Shown: piece by piece, positions 27,416 through 36,827 of the stretch
Layout of the letters: every line of letters starts with the position of its first letter
Numbering within the stretch: the stretch's first letter is position 1
DNA from: Bacteroidaceae bacterium
GTDB taxonomy: Bacteria; Bacteroidota; Bacteroidia; Bacteroidales; Bacteroidaceae
Direction: 5' to 3'
Assembly: GCA_024401115.1 (NCBI GenBank)
Contig: JAKSLP010000010.1
Location: 1 to 64,000 of the forward strand
Length of the DNA: 64,000 bases
Translations under genes and position numbers: made by a program
The notes under the pieces: model-generated
What the model was told of the DNA's origin: nothing
Database searches by the model: none
The model's input: only the letters and a program-made list of their open reading frames with translations

Positions 27416-28735
27416 TTACTTCACGCGAATGGTTTTTCCTACTTGGATGTTAGTTCCTTTAATGCCGTTAAGTTGCTGCAATTTTGCTACAGTCGTATGG
27501 TTTCTACTTGCGATAGCTCCTAATGTATCACCTTTCTTGATGGTATATTTAGTGCCACCGGCTGAGACATTACCAGCTGAATTACCCTTGCTCTTGTTGT
27601 TCTTAGCATTTTTGCTGTTTTTAGGGCTCGCCACAGTTTGTACTTCAACCACTCTTCTCTTACTTTGCAGATCACTCAGTCTATGCTCATAAATAGTGTC
27701 TTGCTGACTGATGAAAGAGCCAATGGCGCTTGATGGGAGTCTCAACGTACAAGGTTTTGTCTCTCCTGGAATCAGATTTGTGCGGTATTGTGGATTGAGT
27801 GCTTCTATCTCACTCATACTGATATCGCATAATTCAGAAATCTGCTCCATATATAAATCTCTTGTAATTTGAATGGTGTCAGTCTGGGCTGGGAGTCTGG
27901 ACTCGTATGGGCAGATGTTATGATCGCAGTAATAATTCATAATATAATTTGCTGCGATGTAAGAAGGCACATAGCCTCGGGTTTCCTGAGGTAGATAGTT
28001 GTAGATTTTCCAATAATCCATGACGTCACCTGCACGATGGATTGCCTTGTTTACATTTCCTGGTCCACAGTTGTAAGCAGCAATGACCAGATGCCAGTCT
28101 CCAAAGATGGCATAAAGATCTTTTAAGTAGCGTGCTGCGGCATAGGAAGATTTGATGGGGTCTCTTCTCTCGTCAATCAAACTGTTCACTTCCAGACCAT
28201 ATTGCTTGCCTGTTGTCAGCATAAATTGCCATAATCCAGCAGCTCCCACTCTAGATGTTGCCTTAGGATTCAGTGCCGACTCTATGACTGGCAGGTATTT
28301 CAACTCCAAAGGGAGTCCGTTGGTTTCCAAGGCTTCCTCAAATATTGGCATATAGAAATTATTGGCAGCCAGCATAAATGATACAGACTTACGCAAGCGT
28401 CCACTATACATGTCAATGAATTTTTGAACAACTTCGTTGTGGGGCATCTCAATTACTGTTGGCATCCGGTGCAATCGGTTAATGTACACGTCTGTCTCGA
28501 AGAATGGGTTTTCATCCTTCATGTGGCACTCTTCCTCCTGGTCAAGATAGGTTTTAGAATACCATTCAGCCAAAAGTCCGTCAATGTCAGCTATGATGTT
28601 TTCTGGAATATAAATTACCTCATTCGCTCCTAGGGCTTTGTCGAATACAGTAATTGTATCTTGTGCCAAAGCTGTTTGACTGAGAAAACCAACTAAACAT
28701 GCGACCAGCATGTATTTCAACTTGTTCATGTTCAT
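27416..28735 (-). CDS. Membrane-bound lytic murein transglycosylase with LysM domain (MltD-like)
   Basis: Cleaves peptidoglycan glycan strands. A signal peptide (residues 1-24, TALAQ) has no lipobox cysteine, so it is probably periplasmic rather than a lipoprotein. The SLT goose-type domain (about 140-260) has catalytic Glu152 in VIESALNPKA and GAAGLWQFM. One LysM repeat is at the C-terminus (about 395-438, YTIKKGDTLGAIA...). The linker before it is rich in Asn/Lys/Ser. It is 5 bases from the DUF5683 gene. Confidence 0.92.
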   Translation of the reverse strand: MNMNKLKYMLVACLVGFLSQTALAQDTITVFDKALGANEVIYIPENIIADIDGLLAEWYSKTYLDQEEECHMKDENPFFETDVYINRLHRMPTVIEMPHNEVVQKFIDMYSGRLRKSVSFMLAANNFYMPIFEEALETNGLPLELKYLPVIESALNPKATSRVGAAGLWQFMLTTGKQYGLEVNSLIDERRDPIKSSYAAARYLKDLYAIFGDWHLVIAAYNCGPGNVNKAIHRAGDVMDYWKIYNYLPQETRGYVPSYIAANYIMNYYCDHNICPYESRLPAQTDTIQITRDLYMEQISELCDISMSEIEALNPQYRTNLIPGETKPCTLRLPSSAIGSFISQQDTIYEHRLSDLQSKRRVVEVQTVASPKNSKNAKNNKSKGNSAGNVSAGGTKYTIKKGDTLGAIASRNHTTVAKLQQLNGIKGTNIQVGKTIRVK

Positions 28736-28740
28736 TTTGT

Positions 28741-29448
28741 CTAGAATTTTAAACTACATTGCAGTCCATACGAATTACTCCGTACAAATGAATATTTAGA
28801 ATCGCTTGAGCCATTGATAATGGCGGGCTCAATCTTCAAACTCAATTCTTCATTGATGTCAAAAGATGAAAGTTCTGCATCAACATAGGCATCAATGACA
28901 GATAGCAGATAAACTCCGATAAAACAAAACATACTCATGTCTCTGTATCTACGGTAGTAATCTTTCTTCTTTTTCAGAATTTCCTGTAATCTGCTCATGT
29001 TTGAGCTGCTGATTGTTGTACCATAAGGCAAGAAATCCTTATAACTATCCGTATTTGGATCATCGTCCATAATGTCCAAATAAGCCTGACTGTAATCCTT
29101 GTACATGGTGTTGTTCCAACTTAATGCATAGGCACAGCCCATAAAACCTCCATAGACAATGGGAAGTTTCCAGTATTTGCGGTTGTAAATCTGTCCGCCA
29201 CCAGGGATAACCAGTGCAAGCCACATCGCTTTCTTTGGATTGGGTCTCCAACGGTCTAACGAAAGTTGTACGGGCTTTATACTGGCTAAGGAATCCGGAA
29301 GAGAAATTTGGATAGACTCTTCGGATGGTATGGTGTCATTTTTTGATTCGTTGATTATTTGAGCATGCATTCTGCTGCTTGATAGCCAAAAGCTAAAAAG
29401 CAGTAAAAATGAGAGACGTAATATCAGCGAAATATTTTTCAAATTCAA
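28741..29448 (-). CDS. DUF5683 domain-containing protein
   Basis: A 235-residue protein with an N-terminal signal-like segment (about residues 9-28) and further hydrophobic stretches near residues 76-110 and 172-188. The segment PGGGQIYNRKYWKLPI is typical of DUF5683 proteins, which lie downstream of parAB in Bacteroidales. No function is known. The start overlaps the parB stop by 4 bases. Confidence 0.8.
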   Translation of the reverse strand: MNLKNISLILRLSFLLLFSFWLSSSRMHAQIINESKNDTIPSEESIQISLPDSLASIKPVQLSLDRWRPNPKKAMWLALVIPGGGQIYNRKYWKLPIVYGGFMGCAYALSWNNTMYKDYSQAYLDIMDDDPNTDSYKDFLPYGTTISSSNMSRLQEILKKKKDYYRRYRDMSMFCFIGVYLLSVIDAYVDAELSSFDINEELSLKIEPAIINGSSDSKYSFVRSNSYGLQCSLKF

Positions 29449-30341
29449 TTCTTCTTTATTTGGTCCAATAATTCAATCATCCGTTCCAATTCCTCTTCAT
29501 TAGAGAATGGAAGGATAATCTTTCCTTTTCCTTTGTCGGAATAGGTCATTTGTACTTTTGTCTTGAATAGATCACCCAAATGCTTTTTCAGCGCGTTGTA
29601 TTCCTCAGGCAATTTAGTGGACGTGGACTTTCCCTTTTTCTCATTTAAAGATGGTGAGTCCTCCTCGTTGAAATTCTTGACCAGTTCTTCAACCTTTCTA
29701 ACAGAATATGCGTTTTTCTGAATCTCTTCGAACAACTTGATCTGTGCTTTAGGGTTTTCCAGACCTACCAATGCTCTTGCATGTCCCATGTCGATATCCT
29801 TGTTCTGAAGAGCAACCTGAATAGGAGCGGGAAGACGCAGAAGGCGCAGATAATTGGCGATTGTTGTGCGCTTCTTTCCAACACGGGTACTTAATTGCTC
29901 CTGGGTAAGATTATATTGGTCAATGAGGTTCTGATAGGCTAAGGCAATTTCCAGAGAATTCAAGTCTTCACGCTGAATGTTTTCAATCAACGCCATCTCC
30001 ATCATATTCTCGTCGTCAGCAGTGCGTATGTACGCTGGAACTTTGTTGAGGCCTGCTATCTGGGATGCTCTGAAACGGCGTTCTCCTGCAATAATCTGAT
30101 AAGCCTGATCGGTGATCTTTCGCAATGTGATAGGTTGGATAATTCCAATCTCTTTAATGGAATCAGCCAACTCCTGCAATGCTTCAGAATTAAACTCCCT
30201 ACGTGGCTGGTTGGGATTAACCTGAACCAGATTAATGTCGATTTCATGAATCGATGAAGAACCTTCTGTCTGAACTTCTTCTGTAGAAATAAGGGCGTCC
30301 AGGCCCCTACCTAATGCACTGTATTTTTTGTGTATTGCCAT
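29445..30341 (-). CDS. parB: Chromosome partitioning protein ParB
   Basis: CTP-dependent DNA-binding clamp that loads at parS sites for chromosome segregation. The N-terminal ParB/Spo0J nuclease-like domain has the GERRFRA box (near residue 92) and ENIQREDLN (near residue 120). A helix-turn-helix follows (LTQEQLSTRVGKKRTTIANY, about 145-165), then a C-terminal dimerisation helix. Length 298 is normal. The gene lies 3 bases after parA. Confidence 0.96.
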   Translation of the reverse strand: MAIHKKYSALGRGLDALISTEEVQTEGSSSIHEIDINLVQVNPNQPRREFNSEALQELADSIKEIGIIQPITLRKITDQAYQIIAGERRFRASQIAGLNKVPAYIRTADDENMMEMALIENIQREDLNSLEIALAYQNLIDQYNLTQEQLSTRVGKKRTTIANYLRLLRLPAPIQVALQNKDIDMGHARALVGLENPKAQIKLFEEIQKNAYSVRKVEELVKNFNEEDSPSLNEKKGKSTSTKLPEEYNALKKHLGDLFKTKVQMTYSDKGKGKIILPFSNEEELERMIELLDQIKKN

Positions 30342-30344
30342 GGC

Positions 30345-31109
30345 TTAAACGTTCTTCTGGATGATTTCCTGTGCTAATGCCAAGTGATTCTTGGCTCCGG
30401 TAGAATCAGCGTCATACAAGATGACTGGTAATCCGTGGCTCGGAGCTTCGCTAAGTTTTACATTACGCTGAATGACCGTATTGAATACTAGTTCCTGGAA
30501 ATGGCGCTTGACTTCATCATAAATCTGATTGGCCAGTCTGAGTCGTGAATCATACATGGTCAGAAGGAAACCCTCGATGGTCAGGCTAGGATTCAGTTTA
30601 GCTTTGATGATTTTTATAGTGTTCAACAACTTACTGATACCCTCAAGTGCAAAGTACTCACATTGAACAGGAATAATTACAGAATCAGCAGCTGTTAATG
30701 CATTCACGGTAATCAGTCCCAGAGAAGGTGAGCAATCAATTAGGATATAGTCATAATCATCCTTTACCGGAGCAAGGAGATTGCGTAATACCTTTTCTCT
30801 GTTGGGCAGGTTCAGCATTTCAATTTCAGCACCTACCAGATCGATGTGGGATGAAATGATATCCAGTCCTTCAATGTCTGTAGTGTAGATAGCCTCTCTG
30901 ATGTCTGTCTGGTTAATCAGACATTCATAGATGGAATATTCCACTTGCTGGATGTCTACTCCCAATCCGGATGATGCATTAGCCTGAGGATCAGCATCGA
31001 TGAGGAGAACTTTTTTCTCATATGTGGCCAAAGAGGCTGCCAAATTCATGGAGGTTGTTGTTTTTCCTACACCTCCCTTTTGGTTTGCCAGTGCTATAAT
31101 TTTACCCAT
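30345..31109 (-). CDS. parA: Chromosome partitioning ATPase ParA
   Basis: Deviant Walker-type ATPase that moves ParB-parS complexes. The deviant P-loop QKGGVGKTTT is at residues 9-18, LLIDADPQANAS near residue 36 and ILIDCSPSLG near residue 123. The 254-residue length is typical for chromosomal (Soj-like) ParA without an N-terminal DNA-binding extension. First gene of the parA-parB-DUF5683-mltD-rel run. A TATATTTG box lies only 5 bases before the start codon. Confidence 0.97.
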   Translation of the reverse strand: MGKIIALANQKGGVGKTTTSMNLAASLATYEKKVLLIDADPQANASSGLGVDIQQVEYSIYECLINQTDIREAIYTTDIEGLDIISSHIDLVGAEIEMLNLPNREKVLRNLLAPVKDDYDYILIDCSPSLGLITVNALTAADSVIIPVQCEYFALEGISKLLNTIKIIKAKLNPSLTIEGFLLTMYDSRLRLANQIYDEVKRHFQELVFNTVIQRNVKLSEAPSHGLPVILYDADSTGAKNHLALAQEIIQKNV

Positions 31110-31113
31110 TTTT

Positions 31114-31121
31114 CAAATATA
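31114..31121 (-). promoter_or_regulatory. Possible -7 box directly before parA
   Basis: TATATTTG on the minus strand matches TAnnTTTG, but no TTTG is found at the right distance and the predicted transcription start would fall at about the parA ATG (leaderless). Confidence 0.35.
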
Positions 31122-31296
31122 AATATAATTCCGTTACAAAGAAACGGATATTTTTTCAGTTAGGCATGTGTCAAAACGTCAAAAGAATTATTCTTGTTGA
31201 TAAATAAAACCTCATGTTAATAACATGCCATGCTTATATTGGTACAAAGATACGGATTTTACCCTATAAAATCGGCGTTTTCTGCTATTTTTTAGT

Positions 31297-31304
31297 TACT
31301 TTTG
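31297..31304 (+). promoter_or_regulatory. -7 box of the surE-lpxB operon
   Basis: TACTTTTG matches TAnnTTTG. The implied transcription start near 31311 excludes Met codons upstream of 31316 and decides the surE start. Confidence 0.6.
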
Positions 31305-31324
31305 CACATCGTAACATGAATAAT

Positions 31325-32089
31325 ATGCAAGATAAGCGCCCATTAATACTAATTTCCAATGATGATGGCTATTTGGCTGGAGGAATATGCCAATTGACGG
31401 AAATGTTAAGACCTTTGGCCGACATCATAGTGTTTGCTCCTGATTCAGGACGGTCAGGTGCAAGTATGTCTATAACTTCATCTCATCCGATTAAGGTTAT
31501 ACCGGTTCGTGAAGAGAGTGGACTTGCTGTTTTTTCATGCACAGGTTCTCCTGTCGATTGCGTAAAACTGGCGCTTGACTCTTTTGTTCCTCGCACGCCG
31601 GATTTGGTGGTGAGCGGTATAAATCATGGGGACAACTCAGGCGTGAATGTCCATTATTCCGGAACAATGGGAGCTGCCATTGAGGGCTGTCTGAAGAATA
31701 TTCCTTCTATTGCTTTTTCTTCATATAATGTCGACAAAAATGCTGATTTTTCTTCCTATTCGGAAGTCGTTATAAAAATTTGTAAAAATGTGATTGAAAG
31801 CGGTTTGCCTAAGGGTACGTGCTTGAATGTGAACTTCCCTGTTTCTTCGGATTTTAAAGGAGTACGGGTCTGTCGTCAGGACGAGGGACAATGGATTGGC
31901 GAGTGGGAAGTGACCTGCAGGAAAAATGGTGAAAAGCATTATTGGCTATCTGGTAATTATGTGTCAGATGTTCCAAACGACACGACAACAGACAGGTGGG
32001 CTCTTGACCATGGATATGTTTCCATAACTCCCACAAAAATTGACATGACGGATTATCAGGTAATGAAAAATATCTCTGATTGGTTTTAA
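31325..32089 (+). CDS. surE: 5'/3'-nucleotidase SurE
   Basis: Metal-dependent phosphatase acting on nucleoside monophosphates. The active-site ISNDDG is at residues 10-15 (metal ligands Asp13, Asp14), GRSGASMS near residue 40 and SGINHGDNSG near residue 95. The frame is open back to 31214, but MQDKRPLILISNDDG aligns with other Bacteroidales SurE starts and the promoter box at 31297-31304 places the transcript start just upstream; the in-frame ATG at 31316 is an alternative. Length 254. Followed after 3 bases by lpxB. Confidence 0.93.
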   Translation: MQDKRPLILISNDDGYLAGGICQLTEMLRPLADIIVFAPDSGRSGASMSITSSHPIKVIPVREESGLAVFSCTGSPVDCVKLALDSFVPRTPDLVVSGINHGDNSGVNVHYSGTMGAAIEGCLKNIPSIAFSSYNVDKNADFSSYSEVVIKICKNVIESGLPKGTCLNVNFPVSSDFKGVRVCRQDEGQWIGEWEVTCRKNGEKHYWLSGNYVSDVPNDTTTDRWALDHGYVSITPTKIDMTDYQVMKNISDWF

Positions 32090-32092
32090 CAC

Positions 32093-33226
32093 ATGAAATA
32101 TTATTTGATTGCGGGAGAAGCTTCCGGTGATTTGCATGCGTCGAATCTGATGCGTGCACTAGCCCAAAAAGATGCAGGTGCAGAGTTCCGTTTTTTTGGC
32201 GGAGACTTGATGAGTGCGGTTGGCGGTACTTGTGTCATGCACTATAAGAATATGGCGTACATGGGGTTTATTCCTGTGCTTTTGCACTTGCGCACTATTT
32301 TCAGGAATATGCGTTTATGTAAGGGCGATATCCTGCAATGGCATCCGGATGTTGTGGTACTTATTGATTATCCGGGCTTCAATTTGGATATCGCTGCCTA
32401 TGTTCATAAATTGGGTGTTCCGGTATATTATTATATCTCTCCAAAAATTTGGGCATGGAAGGAATATCGCATCAAAAACATCAAACGTGATGTGGATGAA
32501 TTGTTCTCCATCTTGCCGTTCGAGATTCAGTTTTTCCAAAAGCATCAGTATCCTATTCATTATGTGGGCAATCCTTGTGTGGATGCTGTGGATGCGTTCC
32601 GTAAAAGTCACCCTTTTGATCGGAATTCTTTTTTGCGTGAAAACCAGTTGGAGAATAAACCTATCATTGCCTTGTTGGCAGGAAGTCGCAAGCAGGAAAT
32701 AAAGGATAACTTGCCAAAAATGCTCAAGGCCGTAAAATCGCTGGATGGATATCAGTTTGTTCTTGCAGGTGCTCCAAGTATTTCTTTAGATTATTATCAG
32801 CCATTTATGGAATCCAGTGAGGTGAAGATCCTATTTGGTAAAACATACGAAATCCTTCAGTATGCCGAGGCTGCTTTGGTTACTTCCGGTACAGCTACAC
32901 TTGAAACGGCTTTGTTCCGTGTACCTCAGGTGGTGTGTTACGAAACTCCATTGAAGAAGATTATAGGCTATCTTCGTAAAAAGGTTTTAAAGGTAAAGTA
33001 CATTTCCCTGGTAAATCTGATAGCTGATAAGGAGGTCGTTGCCGAATTGGTAGCCGATTCCATGACTGTTTCAAATATCCGTACCCATTTAGAGGGTATA
33101 ATTGAAGGCGGTGCAAACCGTACTGCCATGTTGGCAGAATATGACCGGATGCTGCAGATCTTAGGACCTGCAGGTGCATCGGAAAAAGCTGCTGATGAAA
33201 TGATTCGTTGTTTAAAACAGCATTAA
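32093..33226 (+). CDS. lpxB: Lipid-A-disaccharide synthase
   Basis: Glycosyltransferase family 19 enzyme that joins UDP-diacylglucosamine and lipid X to form the lipid A disaccharide at the inner face of the cytoplasmic membrane. The start YLIAGEASGDLHASNL, VVLIDYPGFNLDIA, YYISPKIWAWKEYR and LLAGSRKQEI are family signatures, and length 377 is typical. Its 3' end overlaps the convergent cdsA gene by 15 bases, with no terminator visible between them. Confidence 0.96.
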   Translation: MKYYLIAGEASGDLHASNLMRALAQKDAGAEFRFFGGDLMSAVGGTCVMHYKNMAYMGFIPVLLHLRTIFRNMRLCKGDILQWHPDVVVLIDYPGFNLDIAAYVHKLGVPVYYYISPKIWAWKEYRIKNIKRDVDELFSILPFEIQFFQKHQYPIHYVGNPCVDAVDAFRKSHPFDRNSFLRENQLENKPIIALLAGSRKQEIKDNLPKMLKAVKSLDGYQFVLAGAPSISLDYYQPFMESSEVKILFGKTYEILQYAEAALVTSGTATLETALFRVPQVVCYETPLKKIIGYLRKKVLKVKYISLVNLIADKEVVAELVADSMTVSNIRTHLEGIIEGGANRTAMLAEYDRMLQILGPAGASEKAADEMIRCLKQH

Positions 33227-34060
33227 AGTGTAAAAGTACACAATGGCAGCCATGATAGCCATTAATGCGCTATCAAAACGGTCCAAAATACCACCGTGTC
33301 CTGGAAGGATGTTTCCGGAGTCTTTGATGCCCAATTTACGCTTGAAGAGTGATTCCACCAAATCGCCCCAGGTTCCGAAGATAACTACTACGGCTCCCAG
33401 ACCCATGCAGGCAAATTCTTGCAAGCCAATCCATGGTGCAATCAGATAAGCCACAATCAATGTCAGAATGCATCCACCAATAGAACCTTCCCATGTCTTC
33501 TTTGGAGAAATACGTGGGAAAAGTTTGTGCTTGCCAAATGTCATACCAGAAAGATATGCACCGGTGTCGTTACACCAGATAAAAACAAACAGTGCCAATG
33601 GAACACCCCAACTGTATACAACGTGCAGGTTCTCTACATTGAAAAATGCCAGAAGATTCAGTAATGAGAAGGGGAGTGCCACATAAATCTGTGATAGCAT
33701 TGAATATGCCCATGTATGTATGGGGTCCTCATGCTTCATATAGAGTTCTCTGATCAGGAGATACAAAAGCACAACGAGATAAGGAATGAAAACAGCACCA
33801 CTTCCGAATGCTGTATTCAATTCTGCGAATGCGGTATGAGTAAAAAAGGCCAGAAACAGATAGGCACCACCTAATGCACAAATCGGTTTATTTACATCTA
33901 CTCCCTCTTTCTCATTAACAAGGCCGCAGAATTCCCATACGCCCAAGGCTGTAATTACGGTAAATAATCCAGCGAAGGTATATTCGCTATATACAATACA
34001 TCCTACTAGTACACAAACGAAAATGGCACCGGTAAGTGTTCTCTTGATAAAATTATTCAT
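33212..34060 (-). CDS. cdsA: Phosphatidate cytidylyltransferase
   Basis: Makes CDP-diacylglycerol, the substrate of the pssA product encoded elsewhere in this window. An integral membrane protein of 282 residues with about eight hydrophobic segments. The CTP-transferase signature near the C-terminus is GDLVESLFKRKLGIKDSGN followed by LPGHGGILDRFDS. Last gene of rsfS-ftsH-cdsA, 9 bases after ftsH. The stop overlaps lpxB. Confidence 0.95.
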   Translation of the reverse strand: MNNFIKRTLTGAIFVCVLVGCIVYSEYTFAGLFTVITALGVWEFCGLVNEKEGVDVNKPICALGGAYLFLAFFTHTAFAELNTAFGSGAVFIPYLVVLLYLLIRELYMKHEDPIHTWAYSMLSQIYVALPFSLLNLLAFFNVENLHVVYSWGVPLALFVFIWCNDTGAYLSGMTFGKHKLFPRISPKKTWEGSIGGCILTLIVAYLIAPWIGLQEFACMGLGAVVVIFGTWGDLVESLFKRKLGIKDSGNILPGHGGILDRFDSALMAIMAAIVYFYTLMLF

Positions 34061-34069
34061 AGTGTTAGT

Positions 34070-36064
34070 TTAAGCTTCTTCATTTGTTGGAGTTTCTGTT
34101 TCCTCGGATTCTTCTGCTTGAGCTTTTGCCTCTGCCAATAATTTGGTATCCTTCTCCAAAATTTCTTCAGAACGTGATGCCCATGGGCGCTTTCCGAAGA
34201 TGTTCTCCACATCCTCGGCAAAGATTACCTCACGGTCTACCAGCAGTTGTGCCAGTGCGGCATGTCCCTCTTTGTGTTCTGTCAGCAATGCCTTTGCGCG
34301 CTGGTATTGCTCTGCAATCAGTTTCTGTACTTCTTCGTCAATCAGCTTGGCTGTTTCTTCGCTGTATGGCTTAGTGAAACCGTACTCTTCGTTGTTGTAA
34401 TAGCAGATGTTAGGAAGACGGTCGCTCATACCCGCATAAGCCACCATGGCGTAAGCTTGTTTGGTCACGCGCTCCAGATCATTCATCGCACCGGTAGAAA
34501 TCTGACCGATGAAAAGTTCCTCTGCTGCACGTCCGCCCAAAGTTGAGCACATCTCATCCAACATGGCTTCCTTGGTGGTCAGCTGTCTTTCTTCTGGCAT
34601 ATACCAAGCAGCACCCAAAGCACGGCCTCTTGGAACAATGGTTACTTTAATCAGCGGATTCGCATATTCCAGGAACCACGAAATGGTGGCATGTCCTGCT
34701 TCGTGAAGGGCAATGGAACGCTTCTCCTGTGCAGTCAAAATTTTTGTCTTCTTTTCCAATCCACCGATGATGCGGTCTACTGCATCCAGAAAATCTTGTT
34801 TTCCGACAAATGATTTTCCATGACGTGCAGCAATCAGCGCAGCCTCGTTGCAGACATTGGCAATATCAGCACCCGAGAATCCTGGAGTTTGGCGGGACAG
34901 GGTTTCTACATCTACTGTGTTGTCAATCTTGATGGGACGCAAATGAACCCCAAAGATGTCCTTTCGCTCATTCAGGTCAGGCAAATCGACATGAATCTGG
35001 CGGTCGAAACGTCCGGCACGCAACAGGGCTTTGTCTAGAATATCCACACGGTTGGTTGCCGCCATAATGATGACGCCGCTGTTTGTGCCGAAACCATCCA
35101 TTTCGGTAAGTAACTGGTTCAGTGTGCTTTCGCGCTCGTCATTTCCGCCCATTGCAGCATTCTTGCTACGTGCACGGCCTATGGCATCAATTTCGTCTAT
35201 AAAGATGATACAAGGCGCTTTCTCCTTGGCCTGACGGAACAAGTCACGAACACGCGATGCACCAACACCGACAAACATTTCTACAAAGTCAGAGCCTGAT
35301 AACGAGAAGAATGGAACGTCAGCTTCACCGGCAACGGCTTTAGCCAATAACGTTTTTCCGGTTCCCGGAGGGCCAACTAACAATGCGCCCTTTGGAATCT
35401 TACCTCCCAACTCGGTATACTTATCTGGCTTCTTAAGAAAATCTACAATTTCCTGAACCTCTTCCTTGGCACCTTCCTGGCCGGCGACATCCTTGAATGT
35501 GATTTTGTCGGTGGTCTTGTCGTCTTTATCTATCAACTTAGCCTTAGAGCGACCTACGTTGAAAATACCAGAAGAACCGCCAATATTGCTTCCCACTCCA
35601 CGGAACATGAAAGAGAGAAGGAAGAAGAACAGGATCAGTGGACCGATATTCCACAGCAAACTGGTAAGGAAGTTGCTGTCATGCTCAAAATTGAGAGAAC
35701 CGTTAAAATGACCTTCCTGAGTTTGCTGTTCAATGTATTGCTCCAGGTTCTCAAGGGAACCATAGTTGACCACTACGAATGGTTGAGTGCCTACGGTTTG
35801 GGCATCAGCTTTAAATACGTCCCGGATGTGAGCTGCGGTCACATACATGCGCAGTGAACCGGCATCCCTATTGCCGGTTACGACAATCATGCTGGCATAT
35901 CCTTGCTCTACGTACGACTTGAACTCCGAGTATGTAGCATTCTTGCTGCTGCTGTCCTCCTGGCTGGTAAAGAATAAAACGCCCAGGATGACAATCAGTC
36001 CCATGTATATCCAGTTCAGGTTAATACGGAAACCTGATGGTTTTTTCTTGTTGTTTTCCTCCAT
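34070..36064 (-). CDS. ftsH: ATP-dependent zinc metalloprotease FtsH
   Basis: Membrane-anchored AAA protease for quality control of membrane and regulatory proteins. Two membrane segments (about 15-29 and 132-150) flank the periplasmic domain. The AAA domain has [13 protein letters not shown] (near residue 230) and FIDEIDAIG. The M41 protease has the zinc site HEAGH (near residue 453). Length 664 is typical; the Glu/Thr-rich tail is low complexity. It lies 9 bases after rsfS. Confidence 0.97.
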   Translation of the reverse strand: MEENNKKKPSGFRINLNWIYMGLIVILGVLFFTSQEDSSSKNATYSEFKSYVEQGYASMIVVTGNRDAGSLRMYVTAAHIRDVFKADAQTVGTQPFVVVNYGSLENLEQYIEQQTQEGHFNGSLNFEHDSNFLTSLLWNIGPLILFFFLLSFMFRGVGSNIGGSSGIFNVGRSKAKLIDKDDKTTDKITFKDVAGQEGAKEEVQEIVDFLKKPDKYTELGGKIPKGALLVGPPGTGKTLLAKAVAGEADVPFFSLSGSDFVEMFVGVGASRVRDLFRQAKEKAPCIIFIDEIDAIGRARSKNAAMGGNDERESTLNQLLTEMDGFGTNSGVIIMAATNRVDILDKALLRAGRFDRQIHVDLPDLNERKDIFGVHLRPIKIDNTVDVETLSRQTPGFSGADIANVCNEAALIAARHGKSFVGKQDFLDAVDRIIGGLEKKTKILTAQEKRSIALHEAGHATISWFLEYANPLIKVTIVPRGRALGAAWYMPEERQLTTKEAMLDEMCSTLGGRAAEELFIGQISTGAMNDLERVTKQAYAMVAYAGMSDRLPNICYYNNEEYGFTKPYSEETAKLIDEEVQKLIAEQYQRAKALLTEHKEGHAALAQLLVDREVIFAEDVENIFGKRPWASRSEEILEKDTKLLAEAKAQAEESEETETPTNEEA

Positions 36065-36073
36065 GCTGAAGTG

Positions 36074-36433
36074 TTAGTCTAAATTAGGAATCAGTTTAAG
36101 CGGAGCGTCTGCCCACAGGTTCTCCAAATTGTAATATGCACGTTGCTCTGGCAAAAAGCAGTGAACCATGACATCTACATAATCCATTGCTACCCATTCT
36201 GCATTTCTCATGCCATCCAGAGCTACCGGCCTCTCGTGTAAATCGCGATCAGCCATTTCGGCAACGGATTTGACGATGGCTTCCAAATGGCTGGGGGAAT
36301 TACCCTCGCAAATGATAAAATAACTGCAAATGGCATCATCTATAGCGGTCAAGTCTGCCACTACAATGTCCCTTCCTTTTTTTTCTTGAACTCCGTCTAT
36401 TATTTTTTGAACTAGTGTTTCCGTTCTACTCAT
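36074..36433 (-). CDS. rsfS: Ribosomal silencing factor RsfS
   Basis: Binds ribosomal protein uL14 and blocks subunit joining when nutrients are limiting. The 119 residues contain DAICSYFIICEGNSPSH (about 34-50) and MDYVDVMVHCFLPEQRAYYNLENLW (given here only as the family region near residue 82). The frame is open to 36460, but the -7 box at 36458-36465 makes that upstream Met untranscribed, and MSRTETLVQKI matches family starts, so I place the start at 36433. First gene of the ftsH operon. Confidence 0.93.
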   Translation of the reverse strand: MSRTETLVQKIIDGVQEKKGRDIVVADLTAIDDAICSYFIICEGNSPSHLEAIVKSVAEMADRDLHERPVALDGMRNAEWVAMDYVDVMVHCFLPEQRAYYNLENLWADAPLKLIPNLD

Positions 36434-36457
36434 TCTTCTGTTTTTGCAAATAATAAG

Positions 36458-36465
36458 CAAAGATA
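36458..36465 (-). promoter_or_regulatory. -7 box of the rsfS-ftsH-cdsA operon
   Basis: TATCTTTG on the minus strand, about 24 bases before the rsfS start chosen here. No clear -33 element. Confidence 0.6.
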
Positions 36466-36577
36466 CTTGTTTTTTTTAGAATGGGCTGAGAATAGGGGAG
36501 GTTTTCATGTTTTTTTAGAAATATATAAGGTAGTAAACGCAAAAATAAAGAAAAAGGCGAAAAAAACCAAGGAAATG

Positions 36578-36608
36578 TTTGTAAGTACAAAAAAAAGCCG
36601 TACCTTTG
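36578..36608 (+). promoter_or_regulatory. Promoter of tRNA-Gln
   Basis: TTTG at 36578-36581, 19 bases, TACCTTTG at 36601-36608: complete Bacteroidota consensus. The tRNA starts 31 bases after the -7 box. Confidence 0.82.
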
Positions 36609-36639
36609 CATCGCTTTAAAGAAATAAAGCGAATGACAT

Positions 36640-36710
36640 TGGGATATGGTGTAATGGTAACACTACAGATTCTGGTCCTGTCATTCCAGGTTCGAATCCT
36701 GGTATCCCAA
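36640..36710 (+). tRNA. tRNA-Gln (anticodon CTG)
   Basis: A 71-base cloverleaf: acceptor TGGGATA/TATCCCA (7 bp, U1-A72 as in glutamine tRNAs), D arm GTGT/ACAC, anticodon loop TTCTGGT giving CTG, T arm CCAGG/CCTGG with TTCGAAT loop, discriminator A. The 3' CCA is not encoded. The closing pair of the anticodon stem is A31-C39, a mismatch. It has its own promoter and terminator. Confidence 0.95.
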
Positions 36711-36718
36711 CTATTAAG

Positions 36719-36753
36719 GAGTTTCAGATTTTATCTGAGACTCTTTTTTTTTG
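36719..36753 (+). terminator. Terminator of tRNA-Gln
   Basis: An 11-bp stem (36719-36729 with 36733-36743, one G-T pair), a 3-base loop and a run of about nine T. Confidence 0.9.
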
Positions 36754-36787
36754 TTACTGCGTGTGGTGGTTACTGCTACCTCATGAG

Positions 36788-36820
36788 AAAAAGGACTTGC
36801 CAAGTGGCAAGCCCTTTTTG
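36788..36820 (-). terminator. Terminator of pepD
   Basis: A 14-position stem (36788-36801 with 36806-36819, one A-C mismatch) with a 4-base loop; on the minus strand it ends in a T-run. It lies 8 bases after the pepD stop. Confidence 0.82.
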
Positions 36821-36827
36821 CATAATC

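Noticed and set aside
34070-36433. rsfS-ftsH-cdsA cluster as a novel system
   Set aside because: This order is standard in Bacteroidales genomes.
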